NCBI RefSeq assembly: GCF_002848135.1
Contig: NZ_PKGB01000001.1
Location: 186,001 to 250,000, forward strand
Length of the DNA stretch: 64,000 nt
Direction of reading: 5' to 3'
Origin: Hydrogenovibrio sp. SC-1
GTDB taxonomy: Bacteria > Pseudomonadota > Gammaproteobacteria > Thiomicrospirales > Thiomicrospiraceae
Under the pieces are notes generated by a model. That model did no database searches. It was not told the DNA's origin and was given only the letters and a program-made list of their open reading frames with translations. The position numbers and the translations under genes were made by a program. Every line of letters starts with the position of its first letter. Position 1 is the stretch's first letter. Below, in pieces: positions 8,665 to 16,790 of the stretch.

Positions 8665-9571
8665 AGTATCAATTTTAATGAATTGTTTTAATAGTGAAAC
8701 TTATTTGAACGAAGCTATTGAAAGTGTATTTCAACAAACATTCACTGATTGGGAGTTAATTTTTGTTGATAATTGCTCTTCTGATTCCAGTGCCCAAATA
8801 GCTAGTAGTTTTGGTGAAAAGGTTAAAGTCGTTAGGACAGAAAAAAATATTCCTTTAGGTGCAGCGAGGAATTTTGGTATTTCTCATTGTTCAGGGGATT
8901 ACATTGCTATTTTAGATACTGATGACATATGGTTTCCTTCAACTTTAGAGAAGCAGCTTTCTGAAATTAAGTCTGGAGATTACGCACTAGTTTATGGAGG
9001 GCAGGAAAATATAAATACTAGTGGAATAACAATCGGCGAAATGAGGCCCAAACAAAAAAGTGGATTTATCTTTGGAAGTCTATTGAAGCAATTTGATGTT
9101 CCAATTGTAACTACAATGCTTTCAAAAAAACATTTATCAAATTCAGGTCTAAAGTTTGATCCGAATGTGACTGCTTCTGAGGAATATTGCCTGTTTATGC
9201 AGTTGGCTGCAAAATACAAGTTTTCAGTAATTGATGATGTTCTTGTTAAATATCGCATACATGATAACTCTTTAACTAATAAGTCTATTTCTAGGTGGGG
9301 TGATGAAAGACGGTACACATTAAACAAAATAATTTCAGAAAACTCTGCTATTAGAGAAGAATATTCTTCAGAATTTGATGAAGCTTTTTCTAGAGCTGCC
9401 TATTACGATGCTCAATACTTTATGTCAATACAAGATAAGAAGTCTGCTGAACGTGTGTTGCGACCATGTGCTTTTAAGGGTTATAAGTATTTTCTATTGT
9501 TTATCCTTTTAAAATTTTTTCCAGGCGTGTGGAACAAAATGCAAAGGATGAAGTATGGTCGTAATATTTAA
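8654..9571 (+). CDS. Glycosyltransferase family 2
   Basis: I start this protein (305 residues) at ATG 8654, overlapping the aminotransferase by 11 bp, because MKPEVSILMNCFN is the usual GT2 beginning and an AGAGAG box lies just upstream; upstream in-frame starts would only add unrelated residues. WELIFVDNCSSDSS and ILDTDDIW supply the nucleotide-sugar and metal-binding motifs (DxD as DTDD). SEEYCLFMQLA fits the later catalytic ED-type motif. It is a cytoplasmic transferase likely adding one residue of the O-unit. The donor is unknown; the neighbouring CDP-sugar product is one candidate. Confidence 0.85.
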   Translation: MKPEVSILMNCFNSETYLNEAIESVFQQTFTDWELIFVDNCSSDSSAQIASSFGEKVKVVRTEKNIPLGAARNFGISHCSGDYIAILDTDDIWFPSTLEKQLSEIKSGDYALVYGGQENINTSGITIGEMRPKQKSGFIFGSLLKQFDVPIVTTMLSKKHLSNSGLKFDPNVTASEEYCLFMQLAAKYKFSVIDDVLVKYRIHDNSLTNKSISRWGDERRYTLNKIISENSAIREEYSSEFDEAFSRAAYYDAQYFMSIQDKKSAERVLRPCAFKGYKYFLLFILLKFFPGVWNKMQRMKYGRNI

Positions 9572-9574
9572 AAT

Positions 9575-10723
9575 ATGTTAATTAATCCTGCATTTGTGTT
9601 CATTTTTGTCTGGTCATTATCGTTATTTTTGTATACGAGATATTATAGTAATATTTTTTTGCCATTATCAGATTTTACATTAAATTACTTAGTGGCTGCT
9701 AATGTTAGTGTTATTCTCAGCTGGTTATTATTTGTTGTTATATCTGGAAGGTTGTACCTTCGAAAAATAGTGCCAGCAGAACTTGTTCAATTTTCTTTAC
9801 ATGCAAGAATAAAAATAAAAATGCTTTTATATTTTGGGATATTTTTGTTCTTGTTAGAAGTGGTATATTTTAGGGATTTGCCAATTTTGGCTGTTTTTGG
9901 TCTTGGTGTGATTACTTATCAAGATTTCGGAATACCAAGTCTTCACGGTTTTTTAAATGCCATAGTTTTATCTCTTTCAATGTACAGTCTATACAATTAT
10001 TTAAGAACAAATAGAAAGATCTATATTTTGTACTATTTGTTAACACTTCTTGTTCCTATTGTAGGAATGAATAGGGGGGGGTTGACTTCGATGTTGGTTC
10101 AAAGTTTCTTTGTCATACTTGTCTTTAGGGGGTTGTCCTTTAGGCTACTGATTAAGTTAATGGTCTTTTTTGTTTTATTTGTTTTTATTTTTGCATGGTT
10201 TGGAGAAAATCGTACCCTAGGCTTAGGGGAGCAAGTTTACGATGTATTTAATATTTCTGATAATTTTCCAGAATGGTTGCCGAAGGGAACCATTTGGGTT
10301 TACATGTATTTAACATCATCATTAAATAATATTGAAAATGTTATAAACTCATACTCATTATTAAATTTTGAACCATATAAAGCTATGTTTGGTTTAATTC
10401 CTTCTTTTATTCGAGATGCATTGGATCAGCCAGTTAAAGTTGATTTGGTTCTGTCTGCGTTTAACGTTTCTTCATTCATGCCAAATTATTTGTCTGCATT
10501 TGGTGTGATCGGGTCATTATTCTTTTATTTTTTAGCATCATTATTTCCAATGTATATTTTTTACGCTTATGCTAAGCGTCGTAGTTTGGTTCATGGGTTT
10601 GTTTTAGTAATTTTATTACACTCAATAGCTCTTTCTGTGTTTTCAGATTTTTTTGCTATACAGGTTTATGTTTTTCAGATGCTATTACAATTTGTCATTT
10701 TTTTGAGAATTAAGGGTTTTTGA
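9575..10723 (+). CDS. Putative O-antigen/repeat-unit polymerase (Wzy-like)
   Basis: A 382-residue, highly hydrophobic protein with about ten or more membrane segments and a larger loop around residues 205-300 (between FGENRTLG and the helix after SSFMPNYL), which is the layout of Wzy polymerases. The family has little conserved sequence, so the call rests on topology and on the place between glycosyltransferases and sugar-synthesis genes. Wzy links lipid-carried repeat units in the periplasm. No Wzx flippase gene is in the window; it may lie to the left. A tract of eight G at 10074-10081 (R-G-G codons) is striking in such AT-rich DNA. Confidence 0.65.
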   Translation: MLINPAFVFIFVWSLSLFLYTRYYSNIFLPLSDFTLNYLVAANVSVILSWLLFVVISGRLYLRKIVPAELVQFSLHARIKIKMLLYFGIFLFLLEVVYFRDLPILAVFGLGVITYQDFGIPSLHGFLNAIVLSLSMYSLYNYLRTNRKIYILYYLLTLLVPIVGMNRGGLTSMLVQSFFVILVFRGLSFRLLIKLMVFFVLFVFIFAWFGENRTLGLGEQVYDVFNISDNFPEWLPKGTIWVYMYLTSSLNNIENVINSYSLLNFEPYKAMFGLIPSFIRDALDQPVKVDLVLSAFNVSSFMPNYLSAFGVIGSLFFYFLASLFPMYIFYAYAKRRSLVHGFVLVILLHSIALSVFSDFFAIQVYVFQMLLQFVIFLRIKGF

Positions 10724-10724
10724 T

Positions 10725-11759
10725 ATGTTTAAAGATAGGGTACTGTTAGTTTCAGGAGGTACAGGTTCTTTTGGTAACGCCGTTCTTAAGCGTTTTTTGG
10801 ATTCAGGCTTGAAAGAAATTCGTATTTTTTCTCGTGATGAAAAAAAACAAGATGATATGCGAAAACGGTATGCAAACCCGAAATTGAAGTTTTATATTGG
10901 TGATGTGAGGGATTTTCGCTCAGTTTTGAATGCAACTCGTGGTGTTGATTTTATTTTTCATGCTGCGGCTTTGAAGCAAGTTCCTTCTTGTGAGTTTCAT
11001 CCTATGGAGGCAGTGAATACCAATGTATTGGGCACTGAAAATGTGCTTGAAGCGGCTATTCAAAACAATGTAAAAAGAGTCGTATGTTTGAGTACCGATA
11101 AGGCTGTTTATCCAATAAATGCGATGGGCATTTCCAAAGCAATGATGGAAAAGGTTATGGTTGCAAAATCTCGTAACGTTGATGAATCAAGAACCGTGAT
11201 TTGTGGAACACGTTATGGTAATGTTATGGCTTCGAGAGGCTCTGTAATTCCATTATTTATTGATCAGATGCGTTCTGGCACTCCTTTATCAATTACCGAC
11301 CCAAATATGACTCGTTTTATGATGACACTTTCCGATGCAGTTGATTTGGTACTGTATGCATTTGAACATGGAAATAACGGTGATATTTTTGTACAAAAGG
11401 CACCTGCAGCTACTGTTGAAACCTTAGCGATTGCTTTGCGTGAAATGATCGAGCTGCCAGAACATCCGATTAATATCATTGGTACTCGTCATGGTGAAAA
11501 ATTGTTTGAGGCTTTACTCAGCCGAGAAGAAATGGCTTGTGCCCAGGATATGGGAGACTACTATCGTGTACCGCCTGATTTGAGGGATCTAAACTATACT
11601 AAATTTGTAGAAGAAGGTGATCAGAAAGTCTCGAAACTGGAGGATTATAATTCACACAACACACAACGATTAGATGTTGAAGGTATGAAATTACTCTTAC
11701 AAAAACTCAGTTTTATGCAGGCGATTATGCATGGTGAAAATGTTTTGGCGGAGGAGTAG
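10725..11759 (+). CDS. wbjB: UDP-GlcNAc C4,6-dehydratase/C5,C3-epimerase (WbjB/FnlA)
   Basis: The 344-residue protein has VSGGTGSFGNAVLKRF at the N-terminus (NAD loop), RDEKKQDDMR typical of the WbjB/CapE/FnlA branch, and LSTDKAVYPINAMGISK, in which Met replaces the usual catalytic Tyr before the Lys, as in FlaA1-type inverting dehydratases. It makes the UDP-4-keto hexose from UDP-GlcNAc for L-FucNAc synthesis. Together with the next two genes it forms the known WbjB-WbjC-WbjD set. DNA composition here becomes less AT-rich than in the preceding ten kilobases. Confidence 0.92.
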   Translation: MFKDRVLLVSGGTGSFGNAVLKRFLDSGLKEIRIFSRDEKKQDDMRKRYANPKLKFYIGDVRDFRSVLNATRGVDFIFHAAALKQVPSCEFHPMEAVNTNVLGTENVLEAAIQNNVKRVVCLSTDKAVYPINAMGISKAMMEKVMVAKSRNVDESRTVICGTRYGNVMASRGSVIPLFIDQMRSGTPLSITDPNMTRFMMTLSDAVDLVLYAFEHGNNGDIFVQKAPAATVETLAIALREMIELPEHPINIIGTRHGEKLFEALLSREEMACAQDMGDYYRVPPDLRDLNYTKFVEEGDQKVSKLEDYNSHNTQRLDVEGMKLLLQKLSFMQAIMHGENVLAEE

Positions 11760-11761
11760 TG

Positions 11762-12868
11762 ATGAAAGTATTGGTAACCGGAGCTGCAGGCTTTATTGGT
11801 AAAAATTTGTGTGTGAGTTTGTCCCGAAATACTGAGATTGAAATCATTCGTTTTTCAAGGCAGGATTCAATAGGAGATCTCCCAGGCCTGGTCGAAAAAG
11901 TTGATTTTATTTTTCATTTGGCTGGCGTCAATCGACCTAAAGACGATACAGAGTTTTTTAGTGGAAATTCAGATTTAACCGAATCTTTGTGTCAAGCAAT
12001 AAAGTTAACAGGAAGAAATATTCCGATTGTACTGACTTCATCTATCCAGGCAGAGCGTCCAAATGCCTATGGCAAAAGTAAGCTTAAGGCTGAGATGCAC
12101 TTACTGAGCCTCTATATGGAAACGGGTAATAATGTCTATATCTATCGACTCCCTAATGTATTCGGTAAGTGGTGTAAGCCGAACTACAATTCGGTTATAG
12201 CGACGTTTTGTCATAATATTAGCCACAACTTACCTATTCAAATTAATGACTCATCTGCTGTCCTTAAATTAGTTCATATTGGTGCTGTTGTGACATCGTT
12301 TTTGGATGTGATGCAGTCTTTACCGAAAGATAAACTCTATATTGACGTTCAGCCAGTTTATGAAGTAACTTTAGGTGAACTTGCAGATCAGCTTTACAAG
12401 TTTAAAGAGAGCCGTGAAAGTCTAGTGGTCGAACCGGTTGGTGATGGGTTTACTCGGGTACTTTATGCAACCTATATTAGTTATATACCTCCCAACGAAT
12501 TCAACTATCCGTTAACGAAAAATGAAGATGCACGGGGTTCTTTTGTAGAAATGTTGAAGACTAAAGATTCTGGGCAATTTTCATTCTTCACTGCCCACCC
12601 AGGGGTAACGCGTGGCGGACACTATCATCATGTTAAAACTGAAAAGTTTTTGGTGATCAAAGGCCAAGCACGATTTGGTTTTAGGCATATTGTTACAGAT
12701 GAAGTATGTGAAATTTTTACCAGTGGTGAGCAACCAGAAGTTGTTGAAACAGTCCCTGGTTGGTCACACGATGTGACTAATGTTAGTGATGATGAATTAG
12801 TGGTAATGTTATGGGCGAATGAGAATTTTGATAAAGCCCGCCCCGATACAGTTTATTTTAAGGTTTGA
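11762..12868 (+). CDS. wbjC: UDP-2-acetamido-2,6-dideoxy-hexulose reductase (WbjC/FnlB/CapF)
   Basis: Bifunctional CapF-type protein of 368 residues. The N-terminal Rossmann domain starts VLVTGAAGFIGKNL; the C-terminal cupin begins near residue 245 with DARGSFVEMLKT, then TRGGHYHHVKTEKF with metal-binding histidines. CapF enzymes epimerise at C3 with the cupin and reduce at C4 with NADPH. I use ATG 11762 rather than GTG 11759, because the GAGGAG box at 11751-11756 is then at a normal distance and the GTG overlaps the wbjB stop. One exact CCAGGCCTGG lies at 11882. Confidence 0.92.
   Translation: MKVLVTGAAGFIGKNLCVSLSRNTEIEIIRFSRQDSIGDLPGLVEKVDFIFHLAGVNRPKDDTEFFSGNSDLTESLCQAIKLTGRNIPIVLTSSIQAERPNAYGKSKLKAEMHLLSLYMETGNNVYIYRLPNVFGKWCKPNYNSVIATFCHNISHNLPIQINDSSAVLKLVHIGAVVTSFLDVMQSLPKDKLYIDVQPVYEVTLGELADQLYKFKESRESLVVEPVGDGFTRVLYATYISYIPPNEFNYPLTKNEDARGSFVEMLKTKDSGQFSFFTAHPGVTRGGHYHHVKTEKFLVIKGQARFGFRHIVTDEVCEIFTSGEQPEVVETVPGWSHDVTNVSDDELVVMLWANENFDKARPDTVYFKV
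11882..11891. repeat. CCAGGCCTGG palindrome, copy in wbjC
   Basis: Exact copy; encodes P-G-L-V. It is the only exact copy in the sugar cluster. Confidence 0.85.
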
Positions 12869-12870
12869 TA

Positions 12871-14001
12871 ATGAAAAAATTAAAAGTGGTGACGGTTGTT
12901 GGCACGCGACCAGAGATCATTCGGCTTGCTTGTGTGATCAAAAAAATAGATGAATATTGCGAACATGTTTTAGTGCATACAGGCCAAAATTACGATTATG
13001 AGCTGAATGAAATATTTTTTAATGATTTAGGGATTCGTAAACCAGATTATTTTTTAGGGGCTGCTGGTGCGAGTGGTGCTGAAACCATTGGCAATGTCAT
13101 TATTGCGGTTGATAAAGTCTTGGCCGAAATTCAACCTGATGCCTTGTTGGTGCTAGGGGATACCAATAGTTGTATGTCGGTATTGCCTGCTAAGCGCCGT
13201 AAAATTCCAACCTTCCACATGGAAGCCGGTAACCGTTGTTTTGATCAGCGTGTGCCAGAGGAAATTAACCGCCGTTTAGTGGATCACATGGCCGATATCA
13301 ATTTGACCTACAGCACGATTGCCCGTGATTATTTACTGAGGGAAGGTTTGCCTGCCGATATGGTTATCAAAACCGGCAGCCCAATGTTTGAAGTATTAAA
13401 TAGTTATCGCGAAGGTATTGAAAAGTCGGATGTGCTCGAACGCCTGAACCTGAAAAAACATCAGTTTTTTGTGGTTAGTGCACATCGTGAGGAAAATGTT
13501 GATTCAGACAAGAACTTCTTAAATTTGGTTGAATCACTGAACACGATTGCGGAAACCTATCAAATGCCAGTGATCGTTTCAACGCACCCAAGAACCCAAA
13601 AACGTGTTGATGTTATGGGGGTTGAGTTTCATCCAATGGTGCAGTTACTCAAACCGCTTGGCTTCAAAGACTATAATAAACTTCAGTTATGCGCCAATGC
13701 AGTGCTGTCGGATAGTGGTACTATTAACGAAGAATCTTCGATTATGAACTTCCCGGCATTGAACCTGCGTGAAGCACATGAGCGCCCTGAGGGGATGGAA
13801 GAGGCGGCGGTTATTATGACAGGCTTGCAAAAAGACCGCATTATGCAAAGTCTAGCGGTTATCGAAAATCAACCGAGGGATAATGAACGTTTAGTTCGTC
13901 AAGTTTATGATTATTCGATGCCAAACGTCTCGGATAAAGTGGTGCGTATTATTCATAGCTATACCGATTATGTGAACCGCGTAGTTTGGAAGCAATATTA
14001 G
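12871..14001 (+). CDS. wbjD: UDP-L-FucNAc C2-epimerase (WbjD/FnlC)
   Basis: This 376-residue protein belongs to the UDP-GlcNAc 2-epimerase superfamily: VVGTRPEIIRLA near the start, HTGQNYDYELNEIFF, LVLGDTNS, HMEAGNRCFDQRVPEEINRR and VSAHREENV are all present. It inverts C2 to complete UDP-L-FucNAc (or L-QuiNAc if WbjC products differ). I prefer ATG 12871 over TTG 12865, since AAGG at 12860-12863 lies seven bases upstream. It directly follows wbjC with a 2-bp gap. Confidence 0.93.
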   Translation: MKKLKVVTVVGTRPEIIRLACVIKKIDEYCEHVLVHTGQNYDYELNEIFFNDLGIRKPDYFLGAAGASGAETIGNVIIAVDKVLAEIQPDALLVLGDTNSCMSVLPAKRRKIPTFHMEAGNRCFDQRVPEEINRRLVDHMADINLTYSTIARDYLLREGLPADMVIKTGSPMFEVLNSYREGIEKSDVLERLNLKKHQFFVVSAHREENVDSDKNFLNLVESLNTIAETYQMPVIVSTHPRTQKRVDVMGVEFHPMVQLLKPLGFKDYNKLQLCANAVLSDSGTINEESSIMNFPALNLREAHERPEGMEEAAVIMTGLQKDRIMQSLAVIENQPRDNERLVRQVYDYSMPNVSDKVVRIIHSYTDYVNRVVWKQY

Positions 14002-14004
14002 TTT

Positions 14005-15243
14005 ATGCGAATTCTGGTTGTTTCCCAATATTTCTGGCCTGAAAACTTTCGGATCAACGATTTATGCGAAGAACTGGTTAATCGTGGTCACGATGTAACC
14101 GTTTTGACAGGTAAGCCAAATTATCCTTTAGGTGTGTTTTTCTCTGAGTATAAAAAAAGCCCAGAAATGTATCACGAATACAAAGGATGTCGTATAGTTC
14201 GTGTGCCAATTATTCCAAGAGGTCGGAATAAATTACAACTTATCCTTAATTATCTGTCTTATCCATTGATGGCATCAATTTATGGAATGAAGAGATTAAA
14301 AGATGATGAGTTCGATGTTGTTTTTACTTGTCAGCTATCACCTGTTTTTATTGCTCTCCCTGGCCTTATTATTAGTAATAGGAAGAAAATCCCAGTAGTA
14401 ATGTGGATATTGGATTTATGGCCTGAAAGTTTAGAGAGCATGGGTATTACAAAGCCTAAGTTTGTATTAAATTTAATTGGAAAATTCGTCAGCTATACAT
14501 ATAAAAAGACTAACTTAATTTTGGGTCAATCTAGAGCTTTTTATGACGATATTGCTCAATATTGTAGCGATAAAAGCAAAATCAGGTATTTCCCGAGCTG
14601 GTCAGAATCCGTTTTCTTACAACCCACAAATTCAAATGTCGGCACTTTAATGGAAACGGATGCGTTTAAAATTTTATTTGCGGGTAATGTTGGTGAGGCG
14701 CAAGACTTTCCCTCCATACTTGCAGCGGTTGAAGAGATTAAGATAAAGAACCTAAACGTCAAAATATTTGTCGTTGGTGACGGTCGTGCTTTCGAAAGTG
14801 TTAAAGCATTGGTTGAGGAAAAAAAACTATCGGATATTGTTATCTTATTAGGACGCTTTCCCTTGGCTGATATGCCTGCTTTTTATGCAGCCGCAGATGC
14901 ATTATTAGTTTCTCTGAAAGAAAGTAAGGCATTTGCGATGACTATTCCAGGTAAAGTTCAAACTTATATGGTAGCAGCAAAGCCAATTTTGACAATGTTG
15001 ACTGGTGAAGGTTCTAGGGTCGTGAATGAAGCTTCATGTGGACTTGTTGCTGATTCAGGTGATTTTATGCAACTTGCTGAGAATATAATAAAAATGGAGA
15101 GTTTGTCTCAAAATGAGTTGATGAGATTGGGTGAAAATGCGAGGGCGTATGCTGAAAAGGAATTTGATAGGGAAAGATTGATAACTCAGTTAGAAAACTG
15201 GTTTGAAGAGGTGGTTTTAGCTCCTGAGGAGAATAGGTCGTGA
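14005..15243 (+). CDS. Glycosyltransferase family 4, WbuB-like (probable L-FucNAc transferase)
   Basis: A 412-residue GT4 enzyme: VVSQYFWPENFRINDL at the N-terminus, VLTGKPNYP, WILDLWPESL, then the second domain with ILFAGNVGEAQDFP near residue 225, VGDGRAFE and LLVSLKES with MTIPGKVQTYMVAAKP as the donor-binding part. This matches WbuB/WbpH-type transferases, which in known clusters follow the fnl/wbj genes and add L-FucNAc to the lipid-linked first sugar. The donor is therefore inferred from strong gene context. Its DNA becomes more AT-rich again than wbjD. Confidence 0.85.
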   Translation: MRILVVSQYFWPENFRINDLCEELVNRGHDVTVLTGKPNYPLGVFFSEYKKSPEMYHEYKGCRIVRVPIIPRGRNKLQLILNYLSYPLMASIYGMKRLKDDEFDVVFTCQLSPVFIALPGLIISNRKKIPVVMWILDLWPESLESMGITKPKFVLNLIGKFVSYTYKKTNLILGQSRAFYDDIAQYCSDKSKIRYFPSWSESVFLQPTNSNVGTLMETDAFKILFAGNVGEAQDFPSILAAVEEIKIKNLNVKIFVVGDGRAFESVKALVEEKKLSDIVILLGRFPLADMPAFYAAADALLVSLKESKAFAMTIPGKVQTYMVAAKPILTMLTGEGSRVVNEASCGLVADSGDFMQLAENIIKMESLSQNELMRLGENARAYAEKEFDRERLITQLENWFEEVVLAPEENRS

Positions 15244-16193
15244 TTTTCTTGACGGGGGCAACTGGTTTCGTGGGTTCGGCCTTATTACATCGTTTTATTG
15301 ATAATGGTTCGGAAGTTGTCGCTTTAGTACGAAATGAGTCGATCCAGTTGCAGAGTGGCGTTAAGCAGGTTGTGGGAGATTTGACCAATTTGTCACAGTC
15401 TAGTGGCCTCGCGATGACATTGAAAGATACTGATGTTGTAGTGCATACTGCAGCTCGGGCACATATTATGGATGGTAAAGAGTCTGATCCTTTGAACGAA
15501 TATCGCAAAGTGAACCGAGATGCGACTTTGGAGTTGGCTCGTTTGGCATTAGAGGCTGGTGTTAAGCGTTTTGTATTTGTTAGTTCGATTGGAGTGAATG
15601 GTGACTTGAATACTTGGCCATTTACTGAAAATGATGTGCCTTTTCCGCACGATAATTATTCTCTATCAAAGTATGAAGCAGAGCTGGGTTTGTTGGAAAT
15701 AGCTAAACAAACCTGTATGGAAGTAGTGATTATTCGACCTCCCTTGGTATACGGGTTAGGTGCGCCTGGTAAATTTGGTAGCTTGGTTAAATGGATTAAA
15801 AAAGGTGTACCCTTGCCGCTTGGCTCAGTTCATAATTTGCGCTCATTGGTGGCGTTGGATAACTTGGTAGATTTTATGATCTTATGTGCAGATCGTGAGC
15901 GATCTTTAAAAGCTAAAAATGAGGTTTTTTTAATTTCGGATGGAGAAGATGTTTCTATTTCGAACTTATTGCGAAAGATAGCAAATGCATATGGGGTTAA
16001 GTCTCGGCTATTTCCTGTCCCTGTATATTTGATGAGGTTTCTTGCACATTTAATAGGCAAGGGTGATAGTGCTGAAAAATTGTTTGGGGATTTGCGGGTC
16101 GATAGCTCAAAAGCGAGAGATTTATTAGGCTGGAAGCCCATTATTGGTATGGATAATCAATTAAAAAAGATGGTAAACTCTGAGGATGGTTGA
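15240..16193 (+). CDS. NAD-dependent epimerase/dehydratase, WbpV-like
   Basis: The 317-residue protein begins at GTG 15240, overlapping the preceding stop by four bases. FLTGATGFVGSALL is the NAD(P)-binding loop, VVHTAARAHIM and FVSSIGVNG follow, and YSLSKYEAE holds the Tyr-x3-Lys pair. In Pseudomonas O-antigen clusters a protein of this type (WbpV) reduces the 4-keto product of WbpM to UDP-D-QuiNAc, and Gne-type relatives make UDP-D-FucNAc or UDP-GalNAc. With a PglC/WbpL-type transferase and WbpM directly downstream, the WbpV role is most likely; the stereochemistry cannot be read from sequence. Confidence 0.82.
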   Translation: MIFLTGATGFVGSALLHRFIDNGSEVVALVRNESIQLQSGVKQVVGDLTNLSQSSGLAMTLKDTDVVVHTAARAHIMDGKESDPLNEYRKVNRDATLELARLALEAGVKRFVFVSSIGVNGDLNTWPFTENDVPFPHDNYSLSKYEAELGLLEIAKQTCMEVVIIRPPLVYGLGAPGKFGSLVKWIKKGVPLPLGSVHNLRSLVALDNLVDFMILCADRERSLKAKNEVFLISDGEDVSISNLLRKIANAYGVKSRLFPVPVYLMRFLAHLIGKGDSAEKLFGDLRVDSSKARDLLGWKPIIGMDNQLKKMVNSEDG

Positions 16194-16210
16194 TTATCTA
16201 AAATCAGCTA

Positions 16211-16789
16211 GTGCAATTTAACATATTGGATAATGTTATGCTTCGTTTGTTGGATATTATATTTTCACTTTTCGGAATGATTATTGGTCTTCCAATATTA
16301 GTCCTTTTGTACATAATTGGATTGTTCGATACTGGATCCCCTTTGTTTCGTCAAGAGCGTTTGGGACGTTATAAAAAGCGATTTATTCTGGTTAAGTTTC
16401 GTACCATGAAAACCGATACGGCCTCTGTTGCATCGCACCTAGCCAATACCGCTTCTATTACTAAATATGGACGCTTCCTTAGAAAAACAAAATTGGATGA
16501 GTTGCCTCAGTTGTGGAATGTATTGAAAGGGGAGATGAGTTTAGTTGGCCCAAGACCTGGGTTACCTAATCAGCTAGAACTGACCGAAGCGCGTGAAGAA
16601 CAGGGAGTGTTTTTAGTTAGGCCAGGGATAACAGGTTTGGCACAAGTAAATGAAGTTGATATGTCTACCCCTGAATTACTCGCTGAAACTGATGCTAAGA
16701 TGATTGCAAGTTTATCAATTAGAGATTACTTTACATATATATTTATGACGGTGCTTGGAAAAGGCTCAGGAGATAGGGTGAAGCCATAA
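16211..16789 (+). CDS. Initiating undecaprenyl-phosphate sugar-1-phosphate transferase (monotopic PGT)
   Basis: A 192-residue small phosphoglycosyl transferase. A re-entrant hydrophobic helix lies at about residues 12-37; then RQERLGRYKKRF, VKFRTM, LDELPQLWNVLKGEM and SLVGPRPGLP, the signature of the PglC/WcaJ fold including the Asp-Glu pair. It moves a sugar 1-phosphate from a UDP-sugar to undecaprenyl phosphate, starting the O-unit. The donor is probably the WbpM/WbpV product. The start is uncertain: GTG 16211 or ATG 16238, neither with a strong ribosome-binding site. Confidence 0.9.
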   Translation: MQFNILDNVMLRLLDIIFSLFGMIIGLPILVLLYIIGLFDTGSPLFRQERLGRYKKRFILVKFRTMKTDTASVASHLANTASITKYGRFLRKTKLDELPQLWNVLKGEMSLVGPRPGLPNQLELTEAREEQGVFLVRPGITGLAQVNEVDMSTPELLAETDAKMIASLSIRDYFTYIFMTVLGKGSGDRVKP

Positions 16790-16790
16790 G

